Assembly: GCF_029784155.1 (NCBI RefSeq)
Contig: NC_073693.1
Location: 146,198,843-146,262,842, forward strand
Source: Uranotaenia lowii
Lineage: Eukaryota; Arthropoda; Insecta; Diptera; Culicidae
Length of the DNA: 64,000 nucleotides
Direction: 5' to 3'
Translations under genes and position numbers: made by a program
The notes under the pieces: model-generated
Told to the model about the DNA's origin: nothing
What the model saw: the letters and a program-made list of their open reading frames with translations, nothing else
Database searches by the model: none
In this document: positions 46,941 to 58,752 of the stretch, in pieces
How the letters are laid out: every line of letters begins with the position of its first letter
Numbering within the stretch: the first letter of the stretch is position 1

Positions 46941-48967
46941 CCGTCAAACGGGGCATCATGCAACAGCGGGGTTCGATGCAACACTTATATAACACTACAT
47001 TGAATCAGTTTTTAATATAATGTATTGTAATAAAGTTATCTTTTAATGATAACAAAATGATGATGACATAATTTCTCGCATCTTAAGCTAGTTGTCTTAA
47101 GTTTTTTATTTTTATGTAAAATTTGAAAAATCGAGCAATAAATGTACAAATTTTAACATGTTTTGAAGTCGAAAAAAAATATTACCCAGTATGACGGATC
47201 GGCTTGATAAAATTGCCTACAAACTTTTTACAGGTTTCCTCATGTTATATCAACATTGTTGGTGTAAAAATATTTTTCGAACAATCACCCATTTTTTTTA
47301 AATGAATATTTTTAAAATTCAGTTAGGTGTCTGGGGTTAAATGCAACAAAATACAAAGAGTCACCTTGTAAATCTCGTTTCCATGTGTTGGAATATGAAT
47401 GTTTTGCATCACGCGTTTGTAAACATTTAAATTTCATTTAGTGGTATGAATAAGGTTTAGCAATTGCTTCGGTAGCTTTTACTTAGCTCGAAATCAATCA
47501 AAGCAAAAGTCAAAAGCATTTGCTTAGTTTGGTATGAATAAACATTTGCTTAGCGGATGTGTACTAAAGTCTTAGAACATAGCTTTTGCTTCGAAAAATA
47601 GAGCTATCCAACCAGCAGAATCTGAAGTTTTCTAAAGTAAAATGAAAGAAGACGATCGGAAAATTGAAAAGTACGGCTAAAGTAGCCTTGAAGTCGACGA
47701 AGCGGGTGGTACTGGTGGGTGTAAGAACGACCGGAATTCTTTTGTTAATGCGTGCTCGTATGTTGATGTTTAAAGGAAAATGAATACATATTCGAATATT
47801 GTCAAACAAAAAATGGCCTAACTTTAATATTTATCATAAGCTCTCCCACATGTATTTGGATCGGGATAATCCGATGTATAAAAAAAATAGGCAATAGGCG
47901 CGCATTTTAATTTAGATTTTTTTTTTAAATCTTAGGATTATAAAAAATTATATAAAAATGAGAGATCTGTATAATGTTTTAAATTATTACAATTTATTTC
48001 TTACTTTGAGCCAATTGGGACTTCTTCTACTATAGCCGGATTTTTTTTTAATTTAAAATATTTACTAATTGATTTGTTTATAGTCATCTTAGACGAATTT
48101 ATACAAGATTTTATACAACGACAGGAATATGAAAAAAGTTGGGTTATCACTTCGACTTTTCTTTATCCATGTTGAAAATACCTTTTTGAATTGTTTTGAA
48201 GTGAAATATTGCTAATTTGATAAGTTCATGACGTTATAAAAGAATTTTTTATTGGAAAAGTCTGCTACCGAGCATGCTTAGAAAATAAAGCAATTGTTAT
48301 GAGATTTGTCGAGCAATTGCTTCAGGTTTGAGCTTTATTCATACCAAACTAGCTTGTTCTAAAAGTAAAAGCTCCTGACTGAGAAAACAGCTGTCAAAAA
48401 AACTTTATTCATAACAACCGAAGCAATTGCTTTAAGCGACTGCTCGACTGCTCGATTCAGTTTAGCAAAAGCAATTACTAAGTTTTTTTCATACCACCCA
48501 TTCATCCAAACATTTATTTTTATGATTTCAGCTTGCAGAATTATTATGTAGTCCCTAAATGTAGTATTATGTAGTCCCTAAATGTATGCAGCATCCTTAT
48601 TTTCAGAAAAAATGTGAAAATTTGTTATTACAGACCCAAAAACTACTGCAATTGGTGTTGTCATGCGTAATGGTCTTTAAGGCATCGCAAATATATTAAA
48701 AACTATGAATTTTCGTACGTGTTCATAAGATTTTTCATTAAAAACAAAGTTTGTTGCAAGTTACCCCATTTTCTAAGGAGGGTGAAAATCGCATGTTTTT
48801 TGAAAAATAAAAATAACTGAAGAAACCAATAATTTTTTGAACTACGCCAATTTGATGCCCCAGCATCCTTAAAACTTTTGATGCATAAAGGATACGATTG
48901 ACTGTGAACATAAGTTTTTTAGAAGCCATTGAAGTTGAAAATTGTTGCATGTTGCCCCAGTTGACGG
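46941..48967. mobile_element. TA-flanked element with CCGTCAA ends (copy C)
   Basis: The left end CCGTCAAACGGGGCATCATG (then CAAC) and the right end in reverse complement CCGTCAACTGGGGCAACATG (then CAAC) are 24-bp inverted repeats. TA is outside (46939-46940, 48968-48969). No transposase. It carries the nested element 47441-48497, so about 970 bp is original. Confidence 0.7.
47441..48497. mobile_element. Nested element with GTGGTATGAA ends
   Basis: Inverted ends GTGGTATGAATAA / TTTTTTTCATACCAC. AGCAATTGCTT and TTTGCTTAG words are repeated just inside both ends. Copy B at 45,840 lacks it, which shows the insertion point. The target duplication is unclear (CATTTA against CATTCA). Non-coding. 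Confidence 0.6.
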
Positions 48968-49743
48968 TAAGTTTTAATCTGCTCTTCAAAACTATGCTTG
49001 TTGGATTATAAAAATAGTGAATTTTTTTTATTATTTCATCAAAATCAAGAAGCGACCCAGTCCATTTGCGCAAAAATGCAACAATGAGCAGTTGTCGAAA
49101 ACAGTAATTATTGCCACCTGGGTTTCCAATTTTTAAGCCTCTAAACTTACGAAAAAATGACCATTCTTTAAATCCAACTAGCACAGTTTTGTGAAGAAGA
49201 TAAAAATTTATGGATTGAATGTTTCGCATTGCAAAAAAACCATTCGCTGTGAACACAAAAAAAAATGTAAAAACTCTTTGAACTTATTCCACTAACAGAC
49301 ACTAACAAAAATCCTGACTACTATCCAACAGGTTTTGAAATAAGCCCGTTATTAGTCTGAACTCATTGCAAAATCTAGTCGATCAAACTATTGAGAGACT
49401 TATTCTCTTCTCAACAGATCAACGAATTTAGACAACATATCCAAATTGACAGTCATCAATAAGTGGGCATGCAGTGGAAGCTCGAACTTTCGAGGTTGAT
49501 ATAAGATATTCAAGATATAAGCTCTTGTGCTAACGCAAAATGGAGAGGGTTAAATTTAAGTTGAGATTGACTGCGGCCATCTTGCTTAATTTTTAGAACC
49601 ATTCCGTAAAAACACATAGATATGGAACTTATTTTCACACTGGCTGAAATCATGTATTATCAAGGAATTATCAAGCACTCTAGAATGGATAGAAAAAAAA
49701 ATGGAATTTTGAAACTAAAAAAGGGACAGATATTTTGAATAAT

Positions 49744-49940
49744 TTTTTTTTTTTTTTGTTTCGATTATAGTCGTTTTACCATCTTTATGGCATTCGCGAC
49801 TTTATCAACGTTGCAGTTGGCGGATCGTTATTGAAAAACTATCCGGTACAACTGTGTTCGATGTTTACTCTTGGGCTCGAACTCGCGGACATTGGCTCAG
49901 GAGACAACAGACTTGCCAACTGAGCTATATCACAAGCCCC
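49744..49940 (-). mobile_element. tRNA-derived SINE, 12-bp target duplication
   Basis: On the - strand it starts GGGGCTTGTGATATAGCTCA with A box TAGCTCAGTTGG and, 35 bp on, B box GAGTTCGAGCC. The head is therefore a tRNA-like promoter. About 130 bp of unrelated body follow, then an A-rich tail (the T run at 49744-49757 on +). Perfect direct repeats ATTTTGAATAAT flank it at 49732-49743 and 49941-49952. About 197 bp, complete. Confidence 0.9.
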
Positions 49941-50115
49941 ATTTTGAATAATGATAGATCTTAGATGGTCGGGATTCGATTAGGCCAAGCTAAACACCAA
50001 TTTAAAAAAAAAAGAGTTACCAGCAGATGCGAAACGTGATAAACTACTTGTCCAATAAAAATCAGAACATTTTACCCATTTTTTTTTATTTTATTTGAAA
50101 ATTTCAATGTTGCAG

Positions 50116-50184
50116 ATCGTGAAAATTGGAAAAATGCGTTGCGCCCAAGTGAACTGAGAGCCACCTTAGAAGAAAAGATGAAAA
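50116..50184 (+). other. Exon-like 69-bp segment, opposite strand to Zasp52
   Basis: It lies between TTCAATGTTGCAG and GTATGT. Only one frame is open, reading (D)RENWKNALRPSEL and RATLEEKMK. The borders look like real splice sites, and 69 bp is a common exon length. No partner exon is recognisable nearby. It could be an exon of a nested gene, a piece captured by a transposon, or chance. Confidence 0.25.
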
Positions 50185-50606
50185 GTATGTTTTGGTCATG
50201 AAACCTGATTTAAGGCGGAATAATCTTATGGGTGTTGGTTTTTTTTTTTATTCAAAACAGTTCTTCGGCTCTTCAAGAATTAATAGGTTTGATAAATTAA
50301 TTGATAACAAACTTTCCCGTGGCCAAAACCTTCATGTTGTATTTAAAGCATTTGTTAAAATCTCGTTCAGCCAGACTGAACCGAACCCCTTGAATTTTGT
50401 TTTCCAATTTACTTATGGAATGTTAGGATTTTTAACATTTACCGATAAAAGATGCTTTATTTTATTGCGTTCTGTCGTTCAGAACACAACCGGTAAGTAA
50501 AAATCAAAGAAATTCCGCTTTTCAAAATTACAAAATTTATAGGGCTTGATTCACTTTGGCTCAACGAAAAAATAAACATTTTTCAAGCATCATCCATACT
50601 CGTTGG

Positions 50607-53600
50607 CTGGTAAACGGTGGATAATGTGCAACACGAGACCCCATAGTGGTCATATCACCTCTTATTCACAACTCCTATCTCTACCTCCCCGCGGTGCCGG
50701 CTGGGGTGCGAGTAACCTAAGCGGAGATCGGGTACCCAACCCCGGTGGATGCTTTGGTCGCATGCAGACTGAGAAGGTGGCCGCACGCGTCTGTTCCCCA
50801 GGTCAGGGGCGGCGTGCAACAACAACCGAGCGTCTGTTCTCCAGGTCAGGGGCGGCTCAAACAGCGTCTGTCTTGCAGCAAGCGGCTGAATTTATGAAAT
50901 GCGGCTCCCGCCAGCTAAGTCCAAGATGGCAGCCCCATCGCGGGATAGGGACTTTAGGCTAACAACCTACTGCTCCTGACACCTTATATTGTTACAGAAA
51001 CTGAGAGAAGAAATAACCGAATTGGAACTTTGGCAACGACTTTTAGCATGAAAACACGGACTAGAATTGGAACTTGGAATGTTTTGACCCTTGCCCAGCC
51101 AGGAAAGCTGGCTCAACTTGCTAGAGAAGCTAGCCGCCTCAAGCTAGAGATATTGGGACTGAGCGAAGTCCGTTGGCCTAACACTGGAGAACACAAGACA
51201 CAGTCCGGGCAAGTACTGCTTTACTCTGGCATACGAGGAGAACATGCTACTCGGGAACGAGGAGTTGGTTTCCTGTTAAGCCCGCAGGCCCATGCGGCCC
51301 TCATAAGATGGGAACCGATAAACGAAAGAATAATCGTAGCCAGATTCAGAACACGGGTTAGAAACCTTACGATGGTCCAGTGTTATGCGCCAACTGACGT
51401 TGCCGATTTGCAGGAGAAAGAGCAGTTTTACAGTCAATTGAACAGCGTGGTTGAGAGAATTCCGAAGGGTGACATTCAAATCCACTTAGGCGACTTCAAC
51501 GCAAAGATTGGCTCCGATAATCAGGACTTTGAGCGCATCATGGGGCGCCATGGTCTAGGACAGATGAGCGAAAACGGAGAGCTGTTTGTAGAATTTTGTG
51601 GCAACAACAACATGGTGATCGGTGGATCGCTCTTCCCCCATCGACCAGCACATAAGGTCACTTGGGTATCCCGAGATGGCCGAACAGAAAATCAAATTGA
51701 CCACATCTGCATCAGTCGAAAATGGAGAAGGAGCCTTCTTGATGTCCGCAACAAACGAAGCGCAGACATTGCATCTGACCATCACCTCGTCCTTGGCGAG
51801 ATACGACTGAGAGTTGCGCGTGTCAAACGGCGCGAGGAGAAAGTCGGGTGTCGATACGACGTCCGCCGGTTGGAGAATCCAGAGGTGAAAAGGGCATACG
51901 TTGAACAGCTAGAATCCCGAGCCTCGGAGCTGCCGACAAACGGAACAGTCGAAGAACAGTGGTGTGGAATCAAGAATGCCTTTATCACGACGAGCCATGG
52001 TACTCTCGGTAAAGTTTGTGGAAGACGAAGTGAATGGATGTCGGATGAAACCTGGAGGATGATCGATGATCGGAGAAAGGCGAAAGTCGGAATTGAGCAG
52101 GCATGTACCGGGTCAGCCAAAGCAGCCGCCCGCTTACGATATGCGGAGCTGGAAAAGGCAGTTAAACGAGCTTGTAGACGAGACAAGAGAGCCTGGACAA
52201 ACTCCCTAGCCGAAGAGGGAGAAAGAGCCGCCGCCATTGGAGATATCCGATTATTATATGATATTTCTCGACGCCTTGGTGGTGCAAGGACTAATGCAAG
52301 AATGCCGCTGAAAAACCGAGCAGGTCAGCTGCTGACAGATCGAACAGAACAGCTCAAGCGTTGGACTGAGCATTTTGATCAACTTTTCCGAGTTACAAAT
52401 AGCAATGGCCAACAGAACCCGCAGCTCGAGGCGCCCACAGTAAGTCGCATTAATGGCGTCAACTCGGAAGCGCCCTCGCTGCCTGAAATAGAAGCGGCAA
52501 TCAAGGACATGAAATCCAACAAAGCGCCTGGAATCGATTGCATTCCTGCTGAAATGCTCAAAGCCGACCCTGCCTTGTCAGCACAAATGTTGCACCGTCT
52601 TTTCGCTGACATTTGGGATACTGCAACATTCCCGGCCGACTGGATGCAGGGTATCCTCGTGAAGGTCCCAAAGAAAGGAGACCTAACAGAGTGCGGTAAC
52701 TGGCGTGGCATAACTTTGATCTGTACAACCCTTAAAGTACTCTGCAAAGTGATCCTGAACAGGATCCAGGAGAAAATCGACGCTACACTCCGACGGCAAC
52801 AAGCTGGATTCCGATCCGGACGATCATGTGTAGACCACATCACAACGCTACGAATAATACTGGAACAAATCAACGAATTCCAGGACTCTCTTCTGCTGGT
52901 GTTCGTTGATTTCGAAAAAGCATTTGACCGACTGAACCACGAAAACATCTGGGCTGCTCTTAGACGACGAGGGGTCCCAGAGAAACTAGTCCATCTCATC
53001 GAAGCACAATACGAGGCATTTTCGTGCAAGGTCTTACACGACGGTGTCTTGTCCGAACCAATCCCGGTAACTGCTGGAGTGAGACAAGGATGTATTTTGT
53101 CACCGCTGCTTTTTCTCATCGTAATGGATGAGATCTTGACTGGATCGATTGACTGTAGACCAAATCGAGGATTGCCGTGGAATCCTTCAACCATGGAGCA
53201 ACTGAACGACCTTGACCTGGCAGACGATATTATTTTGCTCGCCCAAACACAACAAGACATGCAGAGCAAACTCGACGACCTCACCGAAAGCTCCAAGGCA
53301 GCAGGTCTCAAAATCAATGTCGGAAAGACCAAGTCGATGGAAATCAATACAGAAAATCGTTCCAATTTCGTGGTAGCTGGACAACAGGTTGAGACAGTGG
53401 AGTGCTTCCAGTATCTTGGTAGCCAGATTACGCCTGATGGTGGTACCAAGAAGGACATCGAAACCCGGATCAGAAAAGCCCGATTTGCGTTTGCGAGTCT
53501 CCGAAACATCTGGCGGTCACGCCAGATCTCTCTACGAACTAAGATCCGAATCTTCAACTCAAACGTCAAATCCGTATTGCTGTATGGGTGTGAAACTTGG

Positions 53601-54021
53601 TGCACATATGCGGTGACGACGCGAAAACTGCAAGTTTTTGTGAATCGCTGCCTGCGGAACATCATCCGCGCTTGGTGGCCTGGCAACTGGATCTCAAACG
53701 TTGAACTTCATCGCCGGTGTCATCAAAAGGCACTAGAAATCGAGATTCGGGAACGTAAGTGGAGATGGATTGGGCACACGCTGCGAAGAGATGAAAACGA
53801 GATTTGCAGAGAGGCGCTTGACTGGAATCCAGATGGGCATCGAAGAAGAGGCAGGCCCAAAAGCTCGTGGCGGCGAAGTCTAGCCGCTGAAATCCGCACA
53901 GTTGACGAGAACCTTGGCTGGCAGCAAGTGAAGACGCTGGCTCCGGATCGCCAGCAGTGGAGATCTTTTATCTCAGCCCTATGCGCCGGTTAATCGGCGC
54001 TGGACCCTTAGGTAGGTAGGT
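50607..54021 (+). mobile_element. RTE-like non-LTR retrotransposon, apparently complete
   Basis: Perfect 15-bp target duplication ATCCATACTCGTTGG at 50592-50606 and 54022-54036. A 5' UTR of about 420 bp is GC-rich and contains CAGGTCAGGGGCGG twice. One long ORF follows, then only 28 bp of 3' UTR ending in the short tandem tail (TAGG)n instead of poly(A), as in RTE-type elements. It is antisense to the host gene. The open frame and perfect duplication indicate a recent, possibly competent insertion. Confidence 0.88.
51030..53993 (+). CDS. RTE-like ORF: endonuclease and reverse transcriptase
   Basis: 987 codons, no interruption. The apurinic-type endonuclease comes first: GTWNVLTLAQPGKL (about residue 14), GLSEVRWPNTG, VQCYAPTD, IHLGDFNAKIG and SDHHLVLGEI (about residue 250) hold the expected Asn, Glu, Asp and His. 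Then a basic linker. Reverse transcriptase follows from about residue 490: NKAPGIDCIPAEML, GNWRGITL, QQAGFRSGRSCVDH, VFVDFEKAFDRL (first Asp), VRQGCILSPLLF and LADDIILLA (the catalytic DD pair, with Leu for the usual Tyr). The C-terminus has YGCETW and RKWRWIGHTLRR. It nicks target DNA and copies its RNA there. An ATG 18 bp downstream (MKTRTRI) is an alternative start. The clade call is from motif resemblance. Confidence 0.92.
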   Translation: MATTFSMKTRTRIGTWNVLTLAQPGKLAQLAREASRLKLEILGLSEVRWPNTGEHKTQSGQVLLYSGIRGEHATRERGVGFLLSPQAHAALIRWEPINERIIVARFRTRVRNLTMVQCYAPTDVADLQEKEQFYSQLNSVVERIPKGDIQIHLGDFNAKIGSDNQDFERIMGRHGLGQMSENGELFVEFCGNNNMVIGGSLFPHRPAHKVTWVSRDGRTENQIDHICISRKWRRSLLDVRNKRSADIASDHHLVLGEIRLRVARVKRREEKVGCRYDVRRLENPEVKRAYVEQLESRASELPTNGTVEEQWCGIKNAFITTSHGTLGKVCGRRSEWMSDETWRMIDDRRKAKVGIEQACTGSAKAAARLRYAELEKAVKRACRRDKRAWTNSLAEEGERAAAIGDIRLLYDISRRLGGARTNARMPLKNRAGQLLTDRTEQLKRWTEHFDQLFRVTNSNGQQNPQLEAPTVSRINGVNSEAPSLPEIEAAIKDMKSNKAPGIDCIPAEMLKADPALSAQMLHRLFADIWDTATFPADWMQGILVKVPKKGDLTECGNWRGITLICTTLKVLCKVILNRIQEKIDATLRRQQAGFRSGRSCVDHITTLRIILEQINEFQDSLLLVFVDFEKAFDRLNHENIWAALRRRGVPEKLVHLIEAQYEAFSCKVLHDGVLSEPIPVTAGVRQGCILSPLLFLIVMDEILTGSIDCRPNRGLPWNPSTMEQLNDLDLADDIILLAQTQQDMQSKLDDLTESSKAAGLKINVGKTKSMEINTENRSNFVVAGQQVETVECFQYLGSQITPDGGTKKDIETRIRKARFAFASLRNIWRSRQISLRTKIRIFNSNVKSVLLYGCETWCTYAVTTRKLQVFVNRCLRNIIRAWWPGNWISNVELHRRCHQKALEIEIRERKWRWIGHTLRRDENEICREALDWNPDGHRRRGRPKSSWRRSLAAEIRTVDENLGWQQVKTLAPDRQQWRSFISALCAG

Positions 54022-55005
54022 ATCCATACTCGTTGGGTGCTGCTCGTAAAGCGCCTTTAAGTAGGCTCCTACGTTTAGAACAAATTGCCCAAGTGTAATG
54101 GTAGAGCATGGCAATTTTTTTTAAATATTTTTTTTCGACCAGAGTAAAACGGGTGCAAACATATTGTTTTCAAAATTCAGTTTTCTGCTTATTTGGTGAG
54201 GAAAAAAATGTACAAGACGCACCAGCGCACAGCGGTTCAAAAACAAAAAAAGTTGGTAAAATAATAAAAATCTTTCTTTGTTCAAGATTGTATGCGGAAA
54301 GTTGAAAACAAATTGAAGTAAATTTTTTTCTTCAAAGTTTGCTACTTTTCCTATAATTGCAAAAACGGGGTTTGAGCTGATACGGGAAATTTGAATATTT
54401 TTCGATAACATATTAATATTTTGGTTAAAATGAAGAATAGCCTACGAAATTCCTCTAGGTCAGTGGTATGAATATTAAAAATGATGTTTTACGGTGAATT
54501 GCTTGGTTTTCTCTGAATAAATACTTTTAAATTTTCATTTTTGAACCATACAGCGTTTCACTCAATGCTATCGTATTCAAAATATAGCAAAAACTAGCTG
54601 CTGATTTTAAGATATTTTTTTGTGGAATAGATTATAATTTATAATTTCGGTCTGGACATTTATAAAATTTTAAAGCTATAGTTGCCTTTTTTAATCGTTT
54701 GTAGTAAAAATAAAAAATCCTATTTTAAATTTTTGTGTTTCAGCTGTCGTTCTTGTTTCATGGAAGGGTTATAAAGAGTCCTAGAAAAAATCTAACTACA
54801 TCAAAACTTTCCTTGGAAATTGAAGATTCGAATCCTACATTACAAATTTGGTTGTCGCTGATTTGAAAAATGGACTTTTTCTAGCTTTTTTTTCAGCAAT
54901 TCCATTTCACCCTTATTTGAATTTTCTGGAAGATTTAATGTGCAAAAATTTCTTCTTCCATACAAATGTCCATACAAAATTGAAATGCGTTGCGCTAAAA
55001 GAAAC

Positions 55006-57427
55006 AATCAAATCATCTGAAACATATGGGAGCATAAAGTCATTTTTTGCGGCGGTCATGCCATTGTTTCTTAAAAAATATGCTAACCTATGGCTTCGAT
55101 TGGCATTTTTCCTCATTTTATAGTGGCAAACAATCTTTTCTTTAATTTCTTAAGTTCTCTAAAATAAGTTAAATTTTTAGAAATTGAAAGATTAATCGAA
55201 TCTGTGTGAAACTTGTTATATTTCATGGTTAACATATAAGGTTTCATGGTGGACCAGCCCGCGCAATTTTATAAAACTGCAGCTTCTCGTATTCCCAATT
55301 GTATGCACTTTCTTATGACTGTAAATATTTTTATATATTCCACTTACTTCCCACAAACTTTAATTTAAAACAATCTTGAAAATTGGGGCAAAATATGCGT
55401 TTTTGGCTCAAATTTTGAATGCTTTTAACTTTTGAGACAAACCGAATATCAAAACGAAATGCCATTCTTTCAATCTGCTAACTCCCTTATTATGATAAGA
55501 ATGCATAATAATAACAAATTCGTGCTTATTCAAGTTTAAACGGTGCATCAATATTTGATTCGAGAAAATCATCGGCCTCCATATTTTCCACGATATCTGC
55601 CTATCTATTAGGATATATTGGCAGATCTTTACGAACACTACCTTACCGAAAGGCCCTAATTTATAAACAAGAATGAAACCAAAGGACGTACCCAAAACGT
55701 AATTTTTTCTGAGAAAAGTTGCCGTTTTCGCCCCTTCGAAAACCAGTTAAGTTTTCAATGTTTTGATTTTGAATGTTACCCAGTGGAGCCAGGTCAAATA
55801 ATTTTTCAATATTCGTAATGATTTTTTTTTTCAATTTAATCTGAAAATAGTTTTAAAAACCAGTGTTTTGAGTCCACTTCATATATCAGTTCAAGTAATA
55901 ATTTTAAAGTAAAATGTATACATCTTCAGTAGTCACTGCATTCCTTAAGTCCGTATTCAATTTGTTTAGGTATGTAATAGTTATTTGTTTGAAATCAACC
56001 TTCCGCAATTAGTTTGAAATATGCACATACTTCTTGTAATTCTTAGTGATTGAACCGTAATATGAAACATTTTCAGCTTTTCTATCACTCATTACTGCCT
56101 CAACACCCATAATTTTAAAGGACACCATGCTTTGAAATTTGACATTCTCTTTATCAACAGAAATGAAGATTTTGCATACGCAAAGCGCGTACATGACTCT
56201 CGAACAATCAAATCATCTGAAACATATGGGAGCATAAAGTCATTTTTTGCGGCGGTCATGCCATTGTTTCTTAAAAAATATGCTAACCTATGGCTTCGAT
56301 TGGCATTTTTCCTCATTTTATAGTGGCAAACAATCTTTTCTTTAATTTCTTAAGTTCTCTAAAATAAGTTAAATTTTTAGAAATTGAAAGATTAATCGAA
56401 TCTGTGTGAAACTTGTTATATTTCATGGTTAACATATAAGGTTTCATGGTGGACCAGCCCGCGCAATTTTATAAAACTGCAGCTTCTCGTATTCCCAATT
56501 GTATGCACTTTCTTATGACTGTAAATATTTTTATATATTCCACTTACTTCCCACAAACTTTAATTTAAAACAATCTTGAAAATTGGGGCAAAATATGCGT
56601 TTTTGGCTCAAATTTTGAATGCTTTTAACTTTTGAGACAAACCGAATATCAAAACGAAATGCCATTCTTTCAATCTGCTAACTCCCTTATTATGATAAGA
56701 ATGCATAATAATAACAAATTCGTGCTTATTCAAGTTTAAACGGTGCATCAATATTTGATTCGAGAAAATCATCGGCCTCCATATTTTCCACGATATCTGC
56801 CTATCTATTAGGATATATTGGCAGATCTTTACGAACACTACCTTACCGAAAGGCCTCAGCCCTAATTTATAAACAAGAAGGACGTACCCAAAACGTATTT
56901 TTTTTTTTAAGAAAAGTTGCCGTTTTCACCCCTTCGAAAACCAGTTAAGTTTTCAATGCTTTGATTTTGAATGTTACCCAGAGGAGCCAGGTCAAATAAT
57001 TTTTCAATATTCGCAATGATTTTTTTTTCAATCTAATCTGAAAATAATTTTAAAAAATCAATGTTTTCAAAAGGCTCTTCATATCTCAGTTCAAGTAATA
57101 ATTTTAAAGTAAAATGTATACATCTTCATTAGTCACTGCATTCCTTGAGTCCGTATTCAATTTGTTTAGGTGTGTAATAGTTATTTGTTTGAAATTAACC
57201 TTCCGCAATTAGTTTGAAATTGGCAAATACTTCTTGTAATTCTTAGTGATTGAACCGTAATATGAAACATTTTTAGCTTTTCTATCACTCATTACTGCCT
57301 CAACACCCATAATTTAAAAGGATACTTTATACCCAGACACGACAGATACCATGCTTAGAAATTTGACATTTTCTTTATCTACTGAAATGAAGATTTTGCA
57401 TACCCAAAGCGCGTACATGACTCTCGA
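55006..57427. repeat. 1.2 kb direct tandem duplication
   Basis: Copy 1 is 55006-56205 and copy 2 is 56206-57427, offset exactly 1200 bp at the start. The first ~650 bp (55006-55655 against 56206-56855) is identical by line-by-line reading. The remaining part differs by substitutions and small indels, for example CTCAGC inserted at about 56855 and a 27-bp extra ATACTTTATACCCAGACACG-type piece near 57323. No gene; the short frames in both copies are not conserved proteins. Confidence 0.9.
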
Positions 57428-57954
57428 AATTCTGCAAAGTTGCAATCGAATGTGTAGGAAATGTTGATAGTTGAAAATTGAGTTAAAATATTCGAGAAAT
57501 AAAAAGCGAGCGAATATTCATTTTTGTCATAACAACCTGGCAACTCTGATGAGGCCAAATCTTAACCAAGTTTCGAGGTTATGGCCAGACATCAATACCA
57601 TCGACCGTATATCCTTATAGATCTATACTTGAACTTCGTTGCCTACTTGAAGGCGTTCACCAGCAAGGATATCAAAAAGTGTACTTCTATTTTGAAATGA
57701 TCGAAAGCGATGTAAATAGCAATAATACTCAACTGGGGATACTTGATTCCTTCGCTATATCTCGAAACAGGAAAGTCTTACAAATAGCAAATGTTCTTGA
57801 AAACTGTTGCTACAACAATGCTGCTATTTAAAAATAATTAAAAATTTTATTTTTCAAGTTATTGAACTTTGTTTGAAAAATCTAACAAAATGTGATTTGA
57901 AGACTCTCAATTTTTTTAGCAGAAGTTTTCCAAAATGTATGTTATGGGTATAAT

Positions 57955-58460
57955 TGATCCCTTAAGTCCGAAATGATATAATTTTCTTCTTAATGGATCG
58001 TGATCATTGGTTATCATGATATTACTAATATCTGTTCAATTAATAATTTTTTTTCAGTAATTATATGTTTAAAAGAACTAAAAATACTGTATTTTTCTAA
58101 AAACTAGAAAATTGCGCCTTAAAGTATGCAATGACTCTAGAGTAGTAGACAAACTGTTGCGATTCTCTTTTTCTGAAACTCACAAACTGTGAAATGAGAA
58201 CTAATATGGCAAAAAATAGTCAACGGACCTTTTATCTTCTGATTTTACTAGATTTTCGACTAGGGTCTGGGCACCCTGAGTTAAGGATCAAGTCTCCTAT
58301 AGTAAATGATCAAGACCCCTGTAACTTTAAAAATATCACATTTTTGAGTCTCACGAAAATGCTTCTAGTTCATCAACGAGTTTAAACTTTTGAAGCATAT
58401 AAACTTGAAGTTACACGCTGTCGGAAAATGCAAAAGACGACTAGTTGCTAAATTTTCCGA
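57955..58460 (+). repeat. Uninterrupted paralogue of the 42530-45360 repeat
   Basis: About 500 bp that matches, in opposite orientation, the repeat at 42530-45360 with its MITEs removed. At the hAT insertion point it has a single octamer TGAGAACT in place of the duplicated TGAATAGT. It serves as an empty-site reference. Confidence 0.7.
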
Positions 58461-58752
58461 AAAAGATATGATGAAAATAAGAAAAGGGGATCACATTTGG
58501 GGATACATTCTCCCCTATAGTTTTTCCCTAATCAGAAATCGACCAGTATAGCCTCGGCGGCTTTTTTAGAGTCTAAAAGTAATTAAATAAGATATCTAAT
58601 GATATGGTATCAATTGGTAGGACTGCGAACTTTTAATTCTATTTTCTCGAAATCAAGTTTATGACGTTCAGTTCGGTCTAGTCGAATCCCGACAAAATAG
58701 AAGTGAATATATGTACATATGTAGTTTTCGTTCGAATAATTCCAATACTTAC

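Larger units (their letters stand above)
40768..58752 (-). other. 18 kb last intron of Zasp52-like gene
   Basis: Donor ACC|GTAAGT at 58752 and acceptor TTTCAG|AGC at 40768, phase 0. It contains a mariner, two or more MITEs, a SINE, a complete RTE-like element and a 1.2 kb tandem duplication, all listed separately. Positions 48970-49740, 49953-50115, 54037-55005 and 57428-57950 show only AT-rich sequence that I cannot assign. Confidence 0.85.

Noticed and set aside
48738..49256. 172-codon - strand frame as a gene
   Set aside because: It crosses the terminal inverted repeat of the element ending at 48967 and has no motif.
50607..50760. HDV-like self-cleaving ribozyme at the RTE 5' end
   Set aside because: Known in some mosquito RTEs, but I could not pair a convincing P1 and P2. 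A covariance search would decide.
50603..50962. 119-codon frame as ORF1 of the RTE-like element
   Set aside because: Its ATG lies in the target duplication outside the element. The sequence reads as a GC-rich 5' UTR with repeats.
52379..53686. 435-codon - strand frame inside the RTE-like element
   Set aside because: Mirror frame of the EN-RT coding region, with no recognisable domain.
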